Positions 62,685 through 64,000 of a stretch of 64,000 bases of DNA are shown here, piece after piece. The position numbers and the translations under genes were made by a program. Numbering within the stretch: position 1 is the first letter of the stretch; each line of letters starts with the position of its first letter. Source of the stretch: Augochlora pura (lineage: Eukaryota > Arthropoda > Insecta > Hymenoptera > Halictidae); contig NC_135777.1 in NCBI RefSeq assembly GCF_028453695.1, positions 17,163,714-17,227,713 of the forward strand, read 5' to 3'. The notes below the pieces were generated by a model that had not been told where the DNA came from, did no database searches, and worked only from the letters and a program-made list of their open reading frames with translations.

Positions 62685-62934
62685 CCCCTTGAAGTACCAT
62701 TTTCTTCGCAGTCACCGCGATTCGGAATTTCTCGAATGAATTTACTTGAATGCTTAAATACTAATAACAAGGAATTATAATTTTATTCCAATTTTTAAGA
62801 GACAAAATAACACATTTAATTATTTTTTAGAAATATTACAATATTATATGATATAAGATATTATATTAAATTAATATTTATTACAAATATATTTTTTATA
62901 ATTTCCATCTGATTCGTTTAAGTACGGCAAGGGG
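62685..62934 (+). mobile_element. TTAA MITE, family A, copy 4
   Basis: This 250 bp element lies between TTAA 62681-62684 and TTAA 62935-62938. Its left end is CCCCTTGAAGTACCATTT. Its right end is GATTCGTTTAAGTACGGCAA followed by GGGG. The interior resembles the 60874 copy. The right TTAA is shared with a family C element. Confidence 0.75.
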
Positions 62935-62938
62935 TTAA

Positions 62939-63281
62939 CACGTTGAGTGCCACGTCAGTCATCGGTGATTGATACCGAACTCTCCGTTCAGGCCGCGTCA
63001 GTAACCGGTGACTGACAGCGTGAAATATGATATAAAACTAATAATGGGCATAGCCGATTAAGATAGCCGATTAATCGGCTATGCCGTTTATATAAAGTCC
63101 TCTTAATTTTTATTTCATACTGAATTCTATTACTAATGTATTTTTTCGGAAAATTTTAATGGATTTAATGCATCGCGTAAATTCTAATTTGCAAGTAGTG
63201 CGCGTCGCATTGCTGCACCACGATACCAGCGTGCGCGGCCCGACGGGGATTTCCTTATATAATCGCGTGGCACTCAATGTG
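62939..63281 (+). mobile_element. TTAA MITE, family C, copy 2, abutting a family A element
   Basis: This 343 bp element is flanked by TTAA 62935-62938 and 63282-63285. Terminal 15-mers CACGTTGAGTGCCAC and GTGGCACTCAATGTG are inverted with one mismatch. Subterminal GTCAGTCATCGGTGATTGA and GTCAGTAACCGGTGACTGA are direct repeats. A 20-base perfect palindrome, ATAGCCGATTAATCGGCTAT, lies at 63063-63082, next to a further GCATAGCCGATTAA copy. It is non-coding. Confidence 0.8.
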
Positions 63282-63285
63282 TTAA

Positions 63286-63923
63286 CGAGACACCCACGTC
63301 ACCATCCCCGGGGCCGCTGTATCGCGTTCTATCATCCCCCGGGTGCACGGCAAACAAGACGTTTCAAACGCGGATAACCGTATTTACATTTTTCCCTTAT
63401 CGCTTCGCGGCGACCCCTCGAACTCCATTTTCTCCTCGCCGTAGATAATTCCGTTGCCGGCGCGCATCCTACAGACCCGGCTCGCCCCGTCCAGCCAGCA
63501 CTTCCATTCCATTCAAGTTTTTTTTTCACCTCGCCCCACGCGAAGCCCGGAATCAGTCTGCAACCCGAAGGCGCCGCAACGATTTCCACCGTCGAACGAA
63601 TAAACTACGGGGCGTGATTGCATTCTGGCCGGCGAGCATCCCGAAACTTCGCCGAGAAATAAGCTTCGATGGTCAGTTATCGCGGTGGGTTGTGTTCGCT
63701 TGTAATATTTTCAATTGTTTCCTGTGCGAACGGGTAATTTCTATTTTTTGTGGTAATTTTGGTACGTGAGAATTTGGTTGTGGAGACGGTTGTCGATGCT
63801 TTGCGGTTAATGTGGTCGATTTGGTTTTATTTGTTTCTGGGCGTAATTAATTTTATATTTGTCGCTTGAAATGTAGTAGATTTGTTTGAATTTTTGTTTC
63901 GTTTATTTTTGAATATGAAAAGA
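63286..63923. other. CpG-rich to AT-rich gene-free stretch
   Basis: CpG-rich up to about 63690, then AT-rich. An 85-codon minus-strand frame (63589-63332) lacks any recognisable domain. No splice-bounded exon seen. Confidence 0.4.
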
Positions 63924-63927
63924 TTAA

Positions 63928-64000
63928 CCCTTTGCACTCGAGTGGCGACCCTGCGGCGCCATTTAAAATTGTGCATGGGGTTAATAGGTTCTATTCGGTA
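63928..64000 (+). mobile_element. TTAA MITE, family B, copy 6 (start, or tiny deletion derivative)
   Basis: TTAA at 63924-63927 is followed by CCCTTTGCACTCGAGTGGCG and a GCGGCGCCATTTAAAATT-like interior matching the 2781 copy in reverse. After 53 bases GTGCATGGGG is followed by TTAA (63981-63984), so it may be a 53 bp derivative, or the element may continue past the window edge. Confidence 0.55.

Overview
The window looks like nuclear DNA from an insect, most likely a hymenopteran such as a bee. It is AT-rich and gene-poor, with scattered CpG-rich islands, many microsatellites, eukaryotic splice signals and short TTAA-flanked transposons. There is no operon structure, no rRNA or tRNA that I could recognise, and no CRISPR array. 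The organism call is inference from composition and repeat style.

Only one protein-coding gene is clear. At the left edge, on the minus strand, bases 1-854 encode the first 284 residues of a secreted or membrane leucine-rich-repeat protein. It has a signal peptide, about four LRRs, a cysteine-rich LRR C-terminal cap, and an acidic stalk with Ser-Gly sites of the glycosaminoglycan-attachment type. This layout fits the insect chondroitin sulfate proteoglycan Windpipe (wdp). The gene continues off the left edge. A splice acceptor 18 bases upstream of the ATG shows that its 5' UTR is split. Two candidate upstream minus-strand exons are visible: a 50-base exon at 5408-5457 that carries its own 8-codon uORF, and a CpG-rich possible first exon ending at 34268. 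If both belong to wdp, the left half of the window is mostly one long 5' intron.

From about 35 to 64 kb I see no confident gene. There are candidate plus-strand non-coding or first exons at about 15.1-15.2 kb and 39.2-39.3 kb, several CpG-rich patches, and a series of tandem arrays with units of about 9, 21, 24, 33, 37, 43, 72, 75, 140, 184 and 191 bp.

The most interesting structure is a set of TTAA-flanked, piggyBac-like miniature elements in at least three TIR families. I call them A (CCCCTTGC...), B (CCCTTTGCACTCGA...) and C (CACRTTGAGTGCCAC...), plus a degenerate D group (CTCTTTTGCACTCGA...). Every copy of A with both ends intact (4910-5130, 60874-61106, 62685-62934) is followed on the same side by another element sharing the same TTAA. 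The neighbour is B reversed, B forward and C respectively, which points to repeated independent insertion into one target. At 53130-53512 a longer relative of family A keeps subterminal repeats and a 31-codon remnant resembling the N-terminus of a piggyBac-type transposase, so it may derive from the source of the A elements.
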